A DNA stretch of 64,000 nt, from positions 386,501-450,500 of the forward strand of contig CAJNDS010002171.1 in the NCBI GenBank assembly GCA_905221605.1. Direction: 5' to 3'. This DNA is from Symbiodinium natans (taxonomy: Eukaryota > Sar > Dinophyceae > Suessiales > Symbiodiniaceae). The stretch's first letter is position 1. Every line of letters begins with the position of its first letter. Positions 1 to 9,806 of this stretch are shown piece after piece. The notes below the pieces were generated by a model. It searched no databases, was not told the origin of the DNA, and worked only from the letters and a program-made list of their open reading frames with translations. The translations under genes and the position numbers were made by a program.

Positions 1-1256
1 TGTTCCGATCTCATTGGGAATGTGAAATCCCCAAGCAAAAACTCCATTCGCTTCGACCTCAGAATGGGAAAGTTTCCTATCTCAAACGCAAAGTCACAAC
101 CCTTGACGGGGGTGACGAGGTATTCCTCCTTCCAAACGAAGCCAGGCTGAACGTGGTAACCAAGAAATATTCCCTCAACACCAGTCGGCGCAAACTTAGA
201 GCTCGCAGGAATGTTCTGTTTGGGGTTGTTCCAGTACAACACACGTGCACCAAAAGGAATCATAATCCCTGAAAACGGTTCCCCATACCTGGCCTCCCAG
301 GGAACAATCCCGTTGTCAAGCCTCTTAGTTGCATTAAGTGCCATCGCGTGGTGTTGGGCGGCCAACGGCCAGAGCTTGTCGGGGAGACCCGCCTGAACAA
401 GATTGGAGCGAGTCCCTTCCAAAATCGTCCGAATTTCTCTTTCGATTACCGACTTGTTGGTGTCCACATATTCGCGCGATGTAACATGTCGGACACCTAG
501 GCTTTTGATAGCGGCATGAAGTTCAGGTGCGTTGTCTGAGTAGAAAACGCCAACTGCATCTTCTTGACCTAGGAAGTGGAGAAGGTCTTCATAACACTGA
601 TCGCTTGACTTAGTCGGAGAGGGGTAGACGTAACGAAATTTGGTGAACACGTCCTTAACAACAAGTGCGACCCTTTCGTCCTGGAACCCATGATCACGAA
701 GGTCACGAGTGATGATATGGTCAACAGTGATGTGATCCCCAAAGGCCTTTGACACAATGGTACTTGAGCCCCCCTTTTTGCGGGCTTGGGGAGCCAACAT
801 CTTTGCGCGCTGACATACCTCGCAGAACGGATTCTTGGGCCTGTGCGAGAACAAGTGCTCAACAGATTTGGCTTCAGCTTTCAGATCGGCCTCTGCAAGA
901 CTGCGGGCGTTTCCTTCGTTGTCACTGTCAGGTTCAACATCGGGGTCTTCGAAGATAGTGAGGCTCAGGATTGGATTACCCTCCAGTCGGGCAACTTTGT
1001 TGTCAAGCTCCCTGACGTTCACTTTATCCTCAACCTTGACCCATGAACCTTCCCTGAACAACCAAGTAGATCTGACTTCGCATCTTGGAAACCTTGGTGT
1101 GGCAGTACGAAACGTCTTTGGTTTGTGTCCGACAATCAAGTACTTAGCATTTGGGTGCGAAACCCAACCTGGTCTTTTGAGCTTCTCTTTGGGGATATCT
1201 ATTGGCGGCACCTCATTGATGGCTGCTGAGATCTCAGGATCGGGGTGCTCGATCAC
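1..1256 (-). CDS. pol: copia pol, N-terminal part with integrase (partial)
   Basis: This is the first ~418 codons of the pol frame, matching residues 1-418 of the complete pol in copy 2. It should contain the integrase HHCC zinc-binding region and DDE core. The beginning uses the same GTG position as copy 2 and the frame is open upstream through the gag stop, so expression as a Gag-Pol fusion by a -1 shift is more likely than independent initiation. It is incomplete only because the window ends at base 1. I compared it with copy 2 at the two ends and in parts, not codon by codon, so a hidden nonsense mutation is possible. Confidence 0.8.
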   Translation of the reverse strand, partial: MIEHPDPEISAAINEVPPIDIPKEKLKRPGWVSHPNAKYLIVGHKPKTFRTATPRFPRCEVRSTWLFREGSWVKVEDKVNVRELDNKVARLEGNPILSLTIFEDPDVEPDSDNEGNARSLAEADLKAEAKSVEHLFSHRPKNPFCEVCQRAKMLAPQARKKGGSSTIVSKAFGDHITVDHIITRDLRDHGFQDERVALVVKDVFTKFRYVYPSPTKSSDQCYEDLLHFLGQEDAVGVFYSDNAPELHAAIKSLGVRHVTSREYVDTNKSVIEREIRTILEGTRSNLVQAGLPDKLWPLAAQHHAMALNATKRLDNGIVPWEARYGEPFSGIMIPFGARVLYWNNPKQNIPASSKFAPTGVEGIFLGYHVQPGFVWKEEYLVTPVKGCDFAFEIGNFPILRSKRMEFLLGDFTFPMRSE

Positions 1257-1300
1257 TGGATCTCGGTCCTCTGCTGCTCCTGCGAAAGCCTCGGCCGGCC

Positions 1301-4300
1301 CTATTGGGCGGCAGTTTTCTGAAAACCCTCGGACAAAATTGGTCGTCCGAGAGAACCTGAGGCTTCCTCTTTAGTGCTTGGAGCGGCCATTGCTCCTCCC
1401 CCTAGTACTGGGACCATACCTCTCATTCTACACCTTAGTCTTTGACCATTGGGCGCAACGAAGTAAGGCGGCCTTTTGGGGTACCAGTGGAACTCATAAC
1501 CGTCCTCCATGCACCTTCTGCCTACGGAGCAAACAGGAGGGGTACTGTTGAGAACATAGAACTCTAGCTCTTTGCCAAACTCCGGGAAGTCGATCCTAAC
1601 CGATTTGTCACCTTTGACGTTACCATTAGCAGTGATGAGATTCACTTGTCGTGTTGCATTGCCTACTGGCTCTTCGCCGAAGTACATAGCACGATCAGCT
1701 TCGCTGATAAGGTCCTCCTCGCTTCCTGTATCAGCAAGGAATTCTAAGGGCGTGGCGACCCCTGGACAAGCGATCTCTGAGCTCTCAACGACGTGCTTGC
1801 ACATCCCACACATGAGAGAATCAGGCACATCACACTCTAAGTGGCAATCGGTCTTCTCTCCCCCCTCATGCCGGGCAAGAAGCATCTTGAGTTCCCTTGC
1901 GTTCCTAATTGCAATCTGAAGGTCACTAGCGTCAGGCTTGGGGCAGTTTTCCGCATCAGCGTAGCAGGTATTGTACCTGCGAGTTTTGTAGGAATGCTTA
2001 TACCCCTTTCCTTCAAAAGGGATTTCCCTGACTTTGGGCTTGTCGCAAAACCTGACCTTCTTGTTTTGTTCTTTGATCTTGAAAACAGTCTTACCAGTCC
2101 ACGGCGTCTTATCGCCAGTCCCCCCTTTTCCCTCTTTCCAGTCCCAGTTCTCCTTTGCAGTGTACGGAGCAATGGGAAACGTCTTGATCACCTTGGCCTT
2201 ACCCTTCAACCTTTCAAGAGCAACAGGACATGACACTTCGGGCTTGTACATAGTACTTCTGTACTTCAGATGGTGTCTAACAGCTTCACCCCTCTTGAAG
2301 TCTCCTTCCCAGTAGTCCTTGTCCCCATCTTGTGGTTCGCTCTCATCAGGACCGGCTGAGGCTGCAGCCGCAACCGAGATGCAGCATGCGGCCTTCCTAT
2401 CCTTTTCCTTAGAGCGTCCACGGCTTGGTTTCCTGCGCGTTGGTGCGGGCGATGGGGACCTTGGTTTGTCTGGGCCCTTAGGGGCCGGGGCTGCGTTTTC
2501 ACCACCTGAGGGAGCAGGGCTTGGTTCCCTATGCAAGAAACGGCACTTATCTCCCCTAGTACACTTTCCCTTCTTCCAAAACGTGCATACCTGTTTCTTC
2601 TTCGGGGCAGTGCGAACAGGGGATTGAGAACGCGGTTTGTGCGAAAACTTGCACTTGTCACCCCTGGTGCACTTACCCTTTTGGAAGTCGTAGCAAACTG
2701 GCTTTGGGCTTTGCGATCGGCTAGGTGATCTAGATCTGGATGGGGTCCTAGAGCGAGACCTTGACTTTGAATTGGACTGGCTACCGGCAGAGCGATCCCT
2801 TCCGCGGCCGCTCCTTGACGGAGGGCGTGTCGGCCTTCCGCCTTCAACAACGGGAGCTCCAAACTTGTCCCCATGTGACTTGGCGATCCTATCCCTGTTC
2901 TTGCGCATTCTTTCACGGGTCAACAAATCCCGGATTGACTTCAACAAGAACGCATAGGAGTGTGAGGCAGAACCCTCTTTCGCCCTGTCGTAGATTTCCA
3001 AATCATACTTCATTCTTGAGGACTTTCGGATTTGCCGAAGAAGGATGTCACGCAGAACCATTTCTTCTGGGACATGACTCATGCCAGCAATGACTGATTC
3101 CCAATTGTGCAGAAATGTGGTCAAATCGTCACTATGCAGTGTAACCTTCAAAAGGTCTTCTACCGAATAGAGCGATCCTACCTCTTCATTGGTTTTGAAG
3201 TACTGATCAAACATGAGCAAGAACTGGCGTCCTCGTACGGCACGTCCTTGAACCGCCTCGGTTTCCTTGAAAGTGAGTACCTGTCGAGATAACTCACCTT
3301 TGGCGACCTTAGTGAGAGCGGCTAGGATTTTGGTATCCAGCGTGAGAAACTTACCGGGTTCACGAAGCTTATCATGATCAGCATTCTTAGAATACACTTC
3401 TAGAATCCAAGAGAAGGCTTCATCTGGTCTATCTGAAGCTGCCCTAACTGCTTCCCGTGTTGCGGTTTTCCATGCACGGTAGGTTTCGGGGTTAGGGAAA
3501 TCCGGCAGGCGGATGGTTTCAGCTTCTTTAACCTTTGGTTTGTCATCTTCACCGCTTTTGTCTCCTTTAAGAAGCTTGGCGGCTTCAAGCAGCGCTTGCT
3601 GCGTCTGTGCGATTAAACCGGCTCCTGTGGCTGCCGGACCACCCGGCGTGCTTGTTGGGGCCGCAAGACCAGGGGCTCCGGGGTTCAACCCACCACTAGA
3701 GACTCCTAGATTTGGGACGCTAGCTGATGCTGTTGGGGTCCCTGGGGCAGAAGCCGGACCCTGTGGTCCAGTTGGAGTGGCAGTAGTTGCCACACCGCCA
3801 AAACTGAAATTTGGAAACAATGCCCTGATGTTCATCGGGATCACACTCGGATCTGAAAACTGAGGGGCACACGGAGCACTAAGCTCGGTGCTTGGCGCTG
3901 ATGCAACTGGGGCAGTGGCACTGGGAAACTGAGCTTGCTGCGAGGGATGGATACCTAAATTCCTGTCCTGTTCGAGCTGGAGCGCACGCTCCATTGATGA
4001 CAATTCATCTTGGAGGGTCATGTTTTGGATCCTCATTTGCTCTTCAGTTTCCAGGGCTATACTGCGGTACCTTTTCATTGCCTCATCATGCTCTCTCCCA
4101 AACCATTCCCCAATCTCGTTAATGCTTTCCCTCTTGTTCTGTTCAGCCTCTTCAACCAGAGTTGTCCTGAGACGTGTGATCTGCGAACCAACATCGGAAA
4201 AATGTTCTGACTGAAAATTGATTATCTGGCTTTGTTGCTGGAGTTCTGAAAAGAGACCTTGGGTCCTCGCGACAAAGTTGTACCTTTGGCTAGCAATTTC

Positions 4301-4732
4301 AGACTCAAGTCTAGCAACGACTTCCTCATGCTGCCTGTTAGCCCTTTCTTCAACATCTGCGATTTGTTGATCATGGGCTTCTTCAGCAGCTAGGCGGAAC
4401 CTCTGGTGCCTGGACTCTGCTTCGTTCTCTAACTCAGTGAGGAGAAGTCTTGTTTGTTCAGGTGTTTCACCTGTCGTGATGTTCTGCTGGAACTGTTGTC
4501 GGTACATGTGGATCTGCGGAGCTCCTAGTCCTACAAAAGGAGAAGGTGCGTTTGGCGCAAACACATTAGCTGCTGCTGCATTCTCCTCCAGCAATAGGCT
4601 ACGGCCATCCGTAGACGGTGGCATAGCCAACGTGCCTGAGAGGTCCATCTCCGCGGATTCTGCGTCTGTAAATCCGTCTGTACCGAAATCAGTTGCTATC
4701 TCGGTGGGGACCAGCTCGGGGCTGTCACCCAT
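1301..4732 (-). CDS. gag-pro: copia Gag-protease polyprotein (copy 1)
   Basis: This 1143-residue ORF starts at ATG. Residues ~85-260 are charged and heptad-like (Glu/Gln/Arg rich), suggesting a coiled coil. A Pro/Ala/Gly/Thr-rich linker follows to ~380, then a helical Gag-like region (~400-650) beginning around RLPDFPNPETYRAWK. An Arg/Ser-rich stretch precedes two CCCH zinc fingers of pattern C-x7-C-x5-C-x3-H at about residues 680 and 714, which probably bind template RNA. The retroviral-type aspartic protease motif LADTGS lies near residue 997. CCCH fingers in place of the CCHC knuckle usual for copia Gag are notable. The pol frame overlaps the 3' end in the -1 register. The copy is the same length as copy 2 and intact. 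Confidence 0.93.
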   Translation of the reverse strand: MGDSPELVPTEIATDFGTDGFTDAESAEMDLSGTLAMPPSTDGRSLLLEENAAAANVFAPNAPSPFVGLGAPQIHMYRQQFQQNITTGETPEQTRLLLTELENEAESRHQRFRLAAEEAHDQQIADVEERANRQHEEVVARLESEIASQRYNFVARTQGLFSELQQQSQIINFQSEHFSDVGSQITRLRTTLVEEAEQNKRESINEIGEWFGREHDEAMKRYRSIALETEEQMRIQNMTLQDELSSMERALQLEQDRNLGIHPSQQAQFPSATAPVASAPSTELSAPCAPQFSDPSVIPMNIRALFPNFSFGGVATTATPTGPQGPASAPGTPTASASVPNLGVSSGGLNPGAPGLAAPTSTPGGPAATGAGLIAQTQQALLEAAKLLKGDKSGEDDKPKVKEAETIRLPDFPNPETYRAWKTATREAVRAASDRPDEAFSWILEVYSKNADHDKLREPGKFLTLDTKILAALTKVAKGELSRQVLTFKETEAVQGRAVRGRQFLLMFDQYFKTNEEVGSLYSVEDLLKVTLHSDDLTTFLHNWESVIAGMSHVPEEMVLRDILLRQIRKSSRMKYDLEIYDRAKEGSASHSYAFLLKSIRDLLTRERMRKNRDRIAKSHGDKFGAPVVEGGRPTRPPSRSGRGRDRSAGSQSNSKSRSRSRTPSRSRSPSRSQSPKPVCYDFQKGKCTRGDKCKFSHKPRSQSPVRTAPKKKQVCTFWKKGKCTRGDKCRFLHREPSPAPSGGENAAPAPKGPDKPRSPSPAPTRRKPSRGRSKEKDRKAACCISVAAAASAGPDESEPQDGDKDYWEGDFKRGEAVRHHLKYRSTMYKPEVSCPVALERLKGKAKVIKTFPIAPYTAKENWDWKEGKGGTGDKTPWTGKTVFKIKEQNKKVRFCDKPKVREIPFEGKGYKHSYKTRRYNTCYADAENCPKPDASDLQIAIRNARELKMLLARHEGGEKTDCHLECDVPDSLMCGMCKHVVESSEIACPGVATPLEFLADTGSEEDLISEADRAMYFGEEPVGNATRQVNLITANGNVKGDKSVRIDFPEFGKELEFYVLNSTPPVCSVGRRCMEDGYEFHWYPKRPPYFVAPNGQRLRCRMRGMVPVLGGGAMAAPSTKEEASGSLGRPILSEGFQKTAAQ

Positions 4733-4795
4733 GCACTGAGTCGAAACTCCAGGTCAGTGGTGCCGCAAGCTCCGGGGAGCCTACGGCTGATAACC
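4733..4795 (-). promoter_or_regulatory. copia 5' leader and probable primer-binding site (copy 1)
   Basis: These 63 bases separate the 5' LTR from the gag ATG. Directly after the LTR the minus strand reads GGTTATCAGCC, resembling the initiator-Met-tRNA complement common in copia elements (TGGTATCAG) but with one extra T. The primer assignment is inference. The same sequence occurs at the same place in copy 2. Confidence 0.45.
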
Positions 4796-4941
4796 TATAG
4801 TTTGGGAAATCCACCAGTTGTTATCCGTTAAGCCATGAGCAGGGGCGCGCCTAACCTTTTTACTCAGAGAGCTTGAGCGACACAAGTAGGTGCAACATAC
4901 ATGGAAGCAAAAGTGGAGGGAATGCACAGATATAAAATACA
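4796..4941 (-). repeat. copia 5' LTR (copy 1), 146 bp
   Basis: It matches the two LTRs of copy 2 over the same 146 bases with a few substitutions. On the minus strand it begins TGTATTTTATATC, which supplies both a TATA-like and a TTTT motif (TTTT boxes are proposed dinoflagellate promoter elements), and ends CTATA instead of the canonical CA. Confidence 0.9.
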
Positions 4942-5068
4942 ACCTAAACCCTAAACCCTAATCCCCTAAACCCTAAGTATCTGCTGCTGTGACACAGAAG
5001 CGGCCAGCCCTGCATCTGGATCGGAGTCGGCTCATCGTAGCCTGCAGCCGTTTTAGGTGTTCAGGGCT
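4942..5068. other. spacer with CCCTAAA units
   Basis: Degenerate CCCTAAA units occupy 4942-4978, then about 90 bases of unassigned sequence. No gene is seen. Confidence 0.6.
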
Positions 5069-5094
5069 TACTTGGAGGTTCATGATACTTGGAA

Positions 5095-5352
5095 GGGTTT
5101 AGGGTTTAGGGTTTAGGGTTTAGGGTTTAGGGTTTAGGGTTTAGGGTTTAGGGTTTAGGGTTTAGGGTTTAGGGTTTAGGGTTTAGGGTTTAGGGTTTAG
5201 GGTTTAGGGTTTAGGGGGTTTAGGGTTTAGGGTTTAGGGTTTAGGGTTTAGGGTTTAGGGTTTAGGGTTTAGGGTTTAGGGTTTAGGGTTTAGGGTTTAG
5301 GGTTTAGGGTTTAGGGTTTAGGGTTTAGGGTTTAGGGTTTAGGGTTTAGGGT
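5095..5352 (+). repeat. interstitial TTTAGGG array (~36 units)
   Basis: A near-perfect array of the plant/dinoflagellate-type telomere heptamer with one slip (extra GG) near 5215. It is the longest uninterrupted array in the window. Confidence 0.97.
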
Positions 5353-5701
5353 CCGCCGACCCTGGCGGCGTGTTGGATGGGAAAAGGGGGTGAAAACCTC
5401 CCTCTTTCCCTCCTTACCGCCCCAAAAATGGGGGGGAAGGGGGGGGTAGGGGGGGGTCCCCCGGCAGCTTTAGGCCACCCACACTGCGTAAACTCATGTA
5501 CCATAGGCGGTTTCGCAGGGCATAGGGGCTCTTTTGGAAAAAACCCCCCTTTCCCCCCCCCCCCCTACCCCAGCGTCTCGCCAGGCCCCAACCCCCCCCC
5601 ACCCACCCCCCCGCCACCCCCCCCACCCAAACCCCCCACCCAAACCCAATCCTTAAACTTGTTCTCCTGCGGGGTCGGCGGCTTGAGCCGGAGGCTCTTA
5701 A
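5353..5701. other. C/G-homopolymer-rich core between two telomere-type arrays
   Basis: This stretch has long runs of G (about 5428-5460) and C (about 5545-5640). Open frames on both strands here are Gly- or Pro-rich artefacts of the runs. No motif for a gene is visible. Confidence 0.7.
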
Positions 5702-5797
5702 ATTTAGGGTTTAGGGTTTAGGGTTTAGGGTTTAGGGTTTAGGGTTTAGGGTTTAGGGTTTAGGGTTTAGGGTTTAGGGTTTAGGGTTTTAGGGTTT
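5702..5797 (+). repeat. interstitial TTTAGGG array
   Basis: About 13 units, nearly perfect, forming the right edge of the insert in the interrupted MITE. Confidence 0.95.
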
Positions 5798-5918
5798 AGG
5801 ATACTTACTAACCCATTGTAACTGTACTTATAAGCCCACTTATAAGCCCCTTGAGTGCCATAATATGGTGATAAGTACAGTCAGTACAGCTATCATTGAT
5901 TAATAAGTACCATGAACC

Positions 5919-7649
5919 AGGGTTTAGGGTTTAGGGTTTAGGGTTTAGGGTTTAGGGTTTAGGGTTTAGGGTTTAGGGTTCAGGGTTCAGGGTTCAGGGT
6001 TATGGCTAAGAGAGTCAAAGGCAGCTTGTGGCTTTTGGCCTTAAGGGTCAGGGCTGCTACCACCTCCCCAATGGAGCGGCCCTGCATGGCATGCACATAT
6101 TGTTTGGGGCTTTGGGTTTAGGGTTTAGGGTTTAGGGTTTAGGGTTTAGGGTTTAGGGTTTAGGGTTTAGGGCTGCTTCACAATCGCGGTCGAGTAGTGC
6201 CCCATGATCCCAAAGACTTTGCTCCTTCCGAGAGGCGTTGCTAGACCTCCCGGCCATGCCCGTCATATAGGGGTGGGAAGGGGAAGAACTACGAATAGTA
6301 TATTCCCTTATGGCCCCTAAATTATTCTCAACTTACCCCCAAAACCCTATTCTGATTATTATGGCCCGTGTGTGTCCAGGCGAATTCTTGAACACACATC
6401 CTCCTGAGGACCCCTACTTGAGAGGCTCTTGGGACTAAACCCTAAACCCTAAACCTTGAACCCTGAACCCTCAACTCTAAACCCTGAGGCCCCCTCGTCT
6501 CTTCAGCTGCTCCACGACCTCCTCGCGGAAGGGAACGTAGCGCATGTCGTAGATGGCGGTGGGCAACCTCTCCTCTTCTCGAGTTGAGCGGTTTGGGGCT
6601 TTAGGGTTTAGGGTTTTAGGGTTTAGGGTTTAGGGTTTAGGGTTTAGGGTTTAGGTTTTAGGGTTTAGGGTTTAGGTTTTAGGGTTTAGGGTTTTGGGTT
6701 TAGGGTTTTGCGTTTTGGGTTTTGGGTTCAAGCTCCAAGCTCACAGAACCGAGAACTGAGGCCTGCTGTGCCAAATGCAAGTTCATCACGGCCAATAACA
6801 CCAGTAGCATCCCCCCCCCCCCCCCCAAAAAAAAAAAACACACGTTCTGATTGAATGGGCGCCAAAATAATCTGTCCGCCGGCCCACCTCGTCGGAAACC
6901 GCGAGCGTCGCGGGATCGAGGATCTCGATATCATGCTTGAATCTCACATCCTCCGCTCTCCGGTCCTAGCAAGCAAGCTGCGCTCTCTTTTACTGGGTCG
7001 CCCCCGTGCAAGTATGAAAGCCGAAACTTCAAGGGCTTAAACCCTAAACCCTAAAGAGTGCTTGCCTGGAAGTGTTACAAAACCCATCAACTATCAACTG
7101 CGAATGCAGCGGGCCTGCAAGCGCAGTGTGCAACCTATGGACCTTATCAATGAATATAAGCTTGCCCAGCCTCTTGTCTCACAACACAAATGGGGTTTTA
7201 CGAAGATGGGGGGGGTACCTTATTAGGGTCCCTTATAATAAGGGAATCTTCCTATTCGGAGGTCTACATTAGGGGTCCCTTATTTTAGGAAACCCCCAAA
7301 TGTCCATTCAGACTGCAAACTCCTGTGCAGCATGTTGGGTTTGGGGGTGGGGGGGTAGGGGTTGCTCACGTTTCCACGTTTCGTGGAGAGTCCTCGATGC
7401 CCGGGTGCTTGGTGTAGTGGGTCCTCGGATGTGGGGGTTCCGCGTTTTTGGGTCCAGGGCTTGCGAGGCGTCCGCGAACTGGGGGCCTAAAGGGCTTCGT
7501 AGGATCTTAAACCTTAACCCCCTGCGGATTCTAGAATGCAAGCTTGTAGATGCAGCAAGACTCGTACCAAGTTCTTGCATTCCTGCTTATGCCTGAGTCC
7601 TTGCTTGCCATACAATCACCTAAGAATATAGGGTCCAAAGCAAACATGA
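5919..7649. other. telomere-type arrays and unique spacers, no gene assigned
   Basis: TTTAGGG blocks lie at about 5919-6000 (ending in TTCAGGG variants), 6116-6172 and 6599-6720 (with TTTTAGGG variants), and CCCTAAA-like units at 6436-6485. A C-run followed by an A-run lies at 6811-6838. Short open frames at 6855-7040 and 7300-7596 have no recognisable motif. One GC-rich segment (6486-6586, minus) reads like a protein fragment and is treated as a finding. Confidence 0.6.
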
Positions 7650-7716
7650 ACCCTAAACCTTAAACCCTGAACCCTAAACCCTAAACCCTAAACCCTAAAC
7701 CCTAAACCCTAAACCC
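7650..7716 (-). repeat. interstitial CCCTAAA array
   Basis: About nine units on the plus strand as CCCTAAA, so inverted relative to the 5.1 kb array. Confidence 0.93.
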
Positions 7717-7827
7717 TAGACCCAATCTAGTCCCCAACTAAGGGTCTTGGGCTGGGACACCGTCAGCTAGAAACCCTAAACTTTGCAAAGGCCCGGTGGC
7801 CTCTCTATCTGTTACCCCTTATACCTT

Positions 7828-7961
7828 AGGGTTTAGGGTTTAGGGTTTAGGGTTTAGGGTTTAGGGTTTAGGGTTTAGGGTTTAGGGTTTAGGGTTTAGG
7901 GTTTAGGGTTTAGGGTTTAGGGTTTAGGGTTTAGGGTTTAGGGTTTAGGGTTTAGGGTTTA
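7828..7961 (+). repeat. interstitial TTTAGGG array (~19 units)
   Basis: Nearly perfect heptamers, opposite in orientation to the array about 110 bases upstream. Confidence 0.96.
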
Positions 7962-9724
7962 CGCTTTTGGATTTAGGGTCTAGGGCTTACTACAGCCCCT
8001 CGATACCCTAAACCCTTTTAACCTGCCTGAGCCGCATAAGCTTTCGCCAGGCAGCCCCACCATGTCAGGAAGGTCGAGGCCGCTTTGGTCTTTCCTAAGG
8101 CACCAGGAACACAAGGGTCGGATCTTGGAGCTCTTTAGCTTAGGGTTTAGGGTTTAGGGTCTAGGGTTTAGGGTTTAGGGTTGAGGGTTTAGGGTTTAGG
8201 GTTTAGGGCTTAGGGCTTAGGGTTTAGCGTTTAAGGCTTTGGGCCAGGGTTTGGGGTTTAGGGAGCCCCTACCAACAAGCTACCCTCTGTTGTCTCGCTA
8301 GTTGTTGACTGAGATTGGCAAATTAAAAGTGAGTGCATGGGCATGCGTCTAACCAAGAACTACAAGCCATAGTGCCTGGGCAAACTTTGCGGGTGGGAGG
8401 GGGGGGGGGGGGGCCTAGGTCCTGGTCCATGGGAATTCTGTGTGCCGAGAAGATGATTTCAGTAGAACTGGGGGTGTCCAAAATAGGGGTAGCCTTTGAA
8501 GGGGTTCCTTTGAAAAGGATAAGAGCATTTTGGGGTGCATGAGGGGCACCCCTGCTTTCGGAAATCCCCAGAGAGCATCAAGGGTCCCCTCCTACCCTCC
8601 TCTACACTACCCCCCCCCCCCCCCACAGGTTGCCCCCTTACATAACCTTAATAAAGCAGTAGCCTGAATTCTGGGGGGAACTAAGGGGGGGTAGCCCTAA
8701 ACCCTAAACCCTAAACCCTAAACCCCTTTCTTACAGGGGGTAGTAGGGGAGGGTTCCACCAAGCTGGGGTCGGAAAAACAAACCCGAACCCTTAAACCCC
8801 AAACCCGAAACCCGAAACCCTAAACCTAAACTAAACCCTAAACCCTAGTCCCTAAACCATAAATCCTTTTTGCAATCTTGGGGACTCCGGGATTTCCCGC
8901 CGCTTGCCCTTGCCTGCGTTGTTTTGGGCTGTAGGGTTATAGGGTTATAGGGTTATAGGGCTGTAAGGTTGTAGGTTTGTAGGGTGGTGGGGTTGTGGGG
9001 TTTAGGGTTTAGGGATTTTGGGTTTAGGGTTTAGGGGGGCTCTCTAGGGCGGGTGTCAGGGCGTAGGGCTTTTAGGGTTTCAGGGTTCCAGGGCTTTAGG
9101 GCCTTAGGGCTTGAGGGTTTTGGGGTTTAGGGCTTTGGGTTTTGGGATGTAGGGCTTCGGCTTTTTTGGGGTTAAGGGTTGCAGGGTTTAGCCAGAAGGC
9201 TTCGGGCTTAAGGGAGCTCAAAACATTGGGGCATTAATGGGATATACGAGGGCGAGGCTTAGAAATTGAGGGATTTGGGGCGTTGGGGCTGTAGGGCTTT
9301 TCGGGATTTTAAGTTTGGTGGTTTAGGGCTTGGGCTTTGGGGAGTTCGCGATTTCTGGCAAAAATGGTGAGGGCTGTACGGACTCGGGGATCTGGGGATT
9401 TCGGTTTCAGGGTCTGGGATTTCAGGGTTTCGGGTTTCATGCAACTTTTGGTGTTTTTTTTGCTTGAGAGTTTAGGGTTTAGGGTTTAGGGTTTAGGGCT
9501 TAGGGCTTAGGGCTTACGGCTTAAGGGCTTAGGGTTTCGTGCTGCTGGCCTTGCCAGCCTTTGCCGTCACCTCTGCCGTCGCCTTTGCCATCGCCCTTGC
9601 CATCGGGCCAGCTCTCTGCCCGGCCCGAACTGGTCTGCGCCTCGACTGGAACTGTGACCCCAAACCCTAAACCAAAAACCCTAAATCCTAAACCCGAAAC
9701 CCTAAACCAAAAACCCTAAATCCT
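7962..9724. other. degenerate telomere-type repeats and unique spacers
   Basis: Degenerate TTTAGGG-like blocks at about 8141-8265, 8935-9180 (GGGTTAT and GGGCTT variants) and 9473-9535 alternate with CCCTAAA blocks at 8695-8730, 8785-8860 and 9660-9725. G- and C-runs occur at 8398-8414 and 8612-8629. No coding evidence is seen. Confidence 0.6.
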
Positions 9725-9778
9725 AAATCCTTGATAACAATAATATGTTTAATATCCTCTTGGGTTTTATGTGAAGCT
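9725..9778 (+). repeat. ~54-bp direct repeat, copy 1
   Basis: The AT-rich sequence containing GTTTAATATCCTCTTGGG recurs at 9941-9993 with a few substitutions. Copy 2 starts exactly at the end of a MITE, so the unit was duplicated locally and a MITE lies between the copies. Confidence 0.85.
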
Positions 9779-9806
9779 AAAACCCTAAACCAAAAACCCT
9801 AAATCC

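Larger units (their letters stand above)
1..4941 (-). mobile_element. Ty1/copia-type LTR retrotransposon, copy 1 (5' part, cut by window edge)
   Basis: Reading on the minus strand, the element starts with an LTR (4941-4796), then a short leader, the gag-protease ORF and the start of pol (integrase), which runs off the left edge. It is colinear with copy 2 at an offset of 52191 bases and differs by scattered substitutions, so both are members of one family. Just upstream of the LTR lie CCCTAAA repeats, so the 5' end touches telomere-type DNA. RT, RNase H, ORF3 and the 3' LTR lie outside the window. Confidence 0.93.
5069..5918. mobile_element. palindromic MITE copy interrupted by telomere-type DNA
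   Basis: The left terminus TACTTGGAGGTTCATGATAC lies at 5069-5090 and the remaining body at 5800-5918 ends in AAGTACCATGAACC, the complement of the left end. The ~709 bases between (5091-5799) are foreign to the family: two TTTAGGG arrays around a C/G-rich core. GATACTT occurs on both sides of the insert (5084-5090 and 5800-5806). The last ~8 bases of the right terminus are missing where another TTTAGGG array starts at 5919. Confidence 0.7.

Noticed and set aside
1837-2916. Other-frame ORFs of 60-216 codons inside gag-pro of copies 1 and 2
   Set aside because: They appear in both copies only because the underlying gag sequence is conserved; none has a domain.
5095-5352. True chromosome end
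   Set aside because: Array is internal, with unique and transposon sequence on both sides, and arrays occur in both orientations throughout the window.
5377-5721. Pro-rich ORF on plus and Gly-rich ORF on minus strand
   Set aside because: Both are by-products of C and G homopolymer runs.
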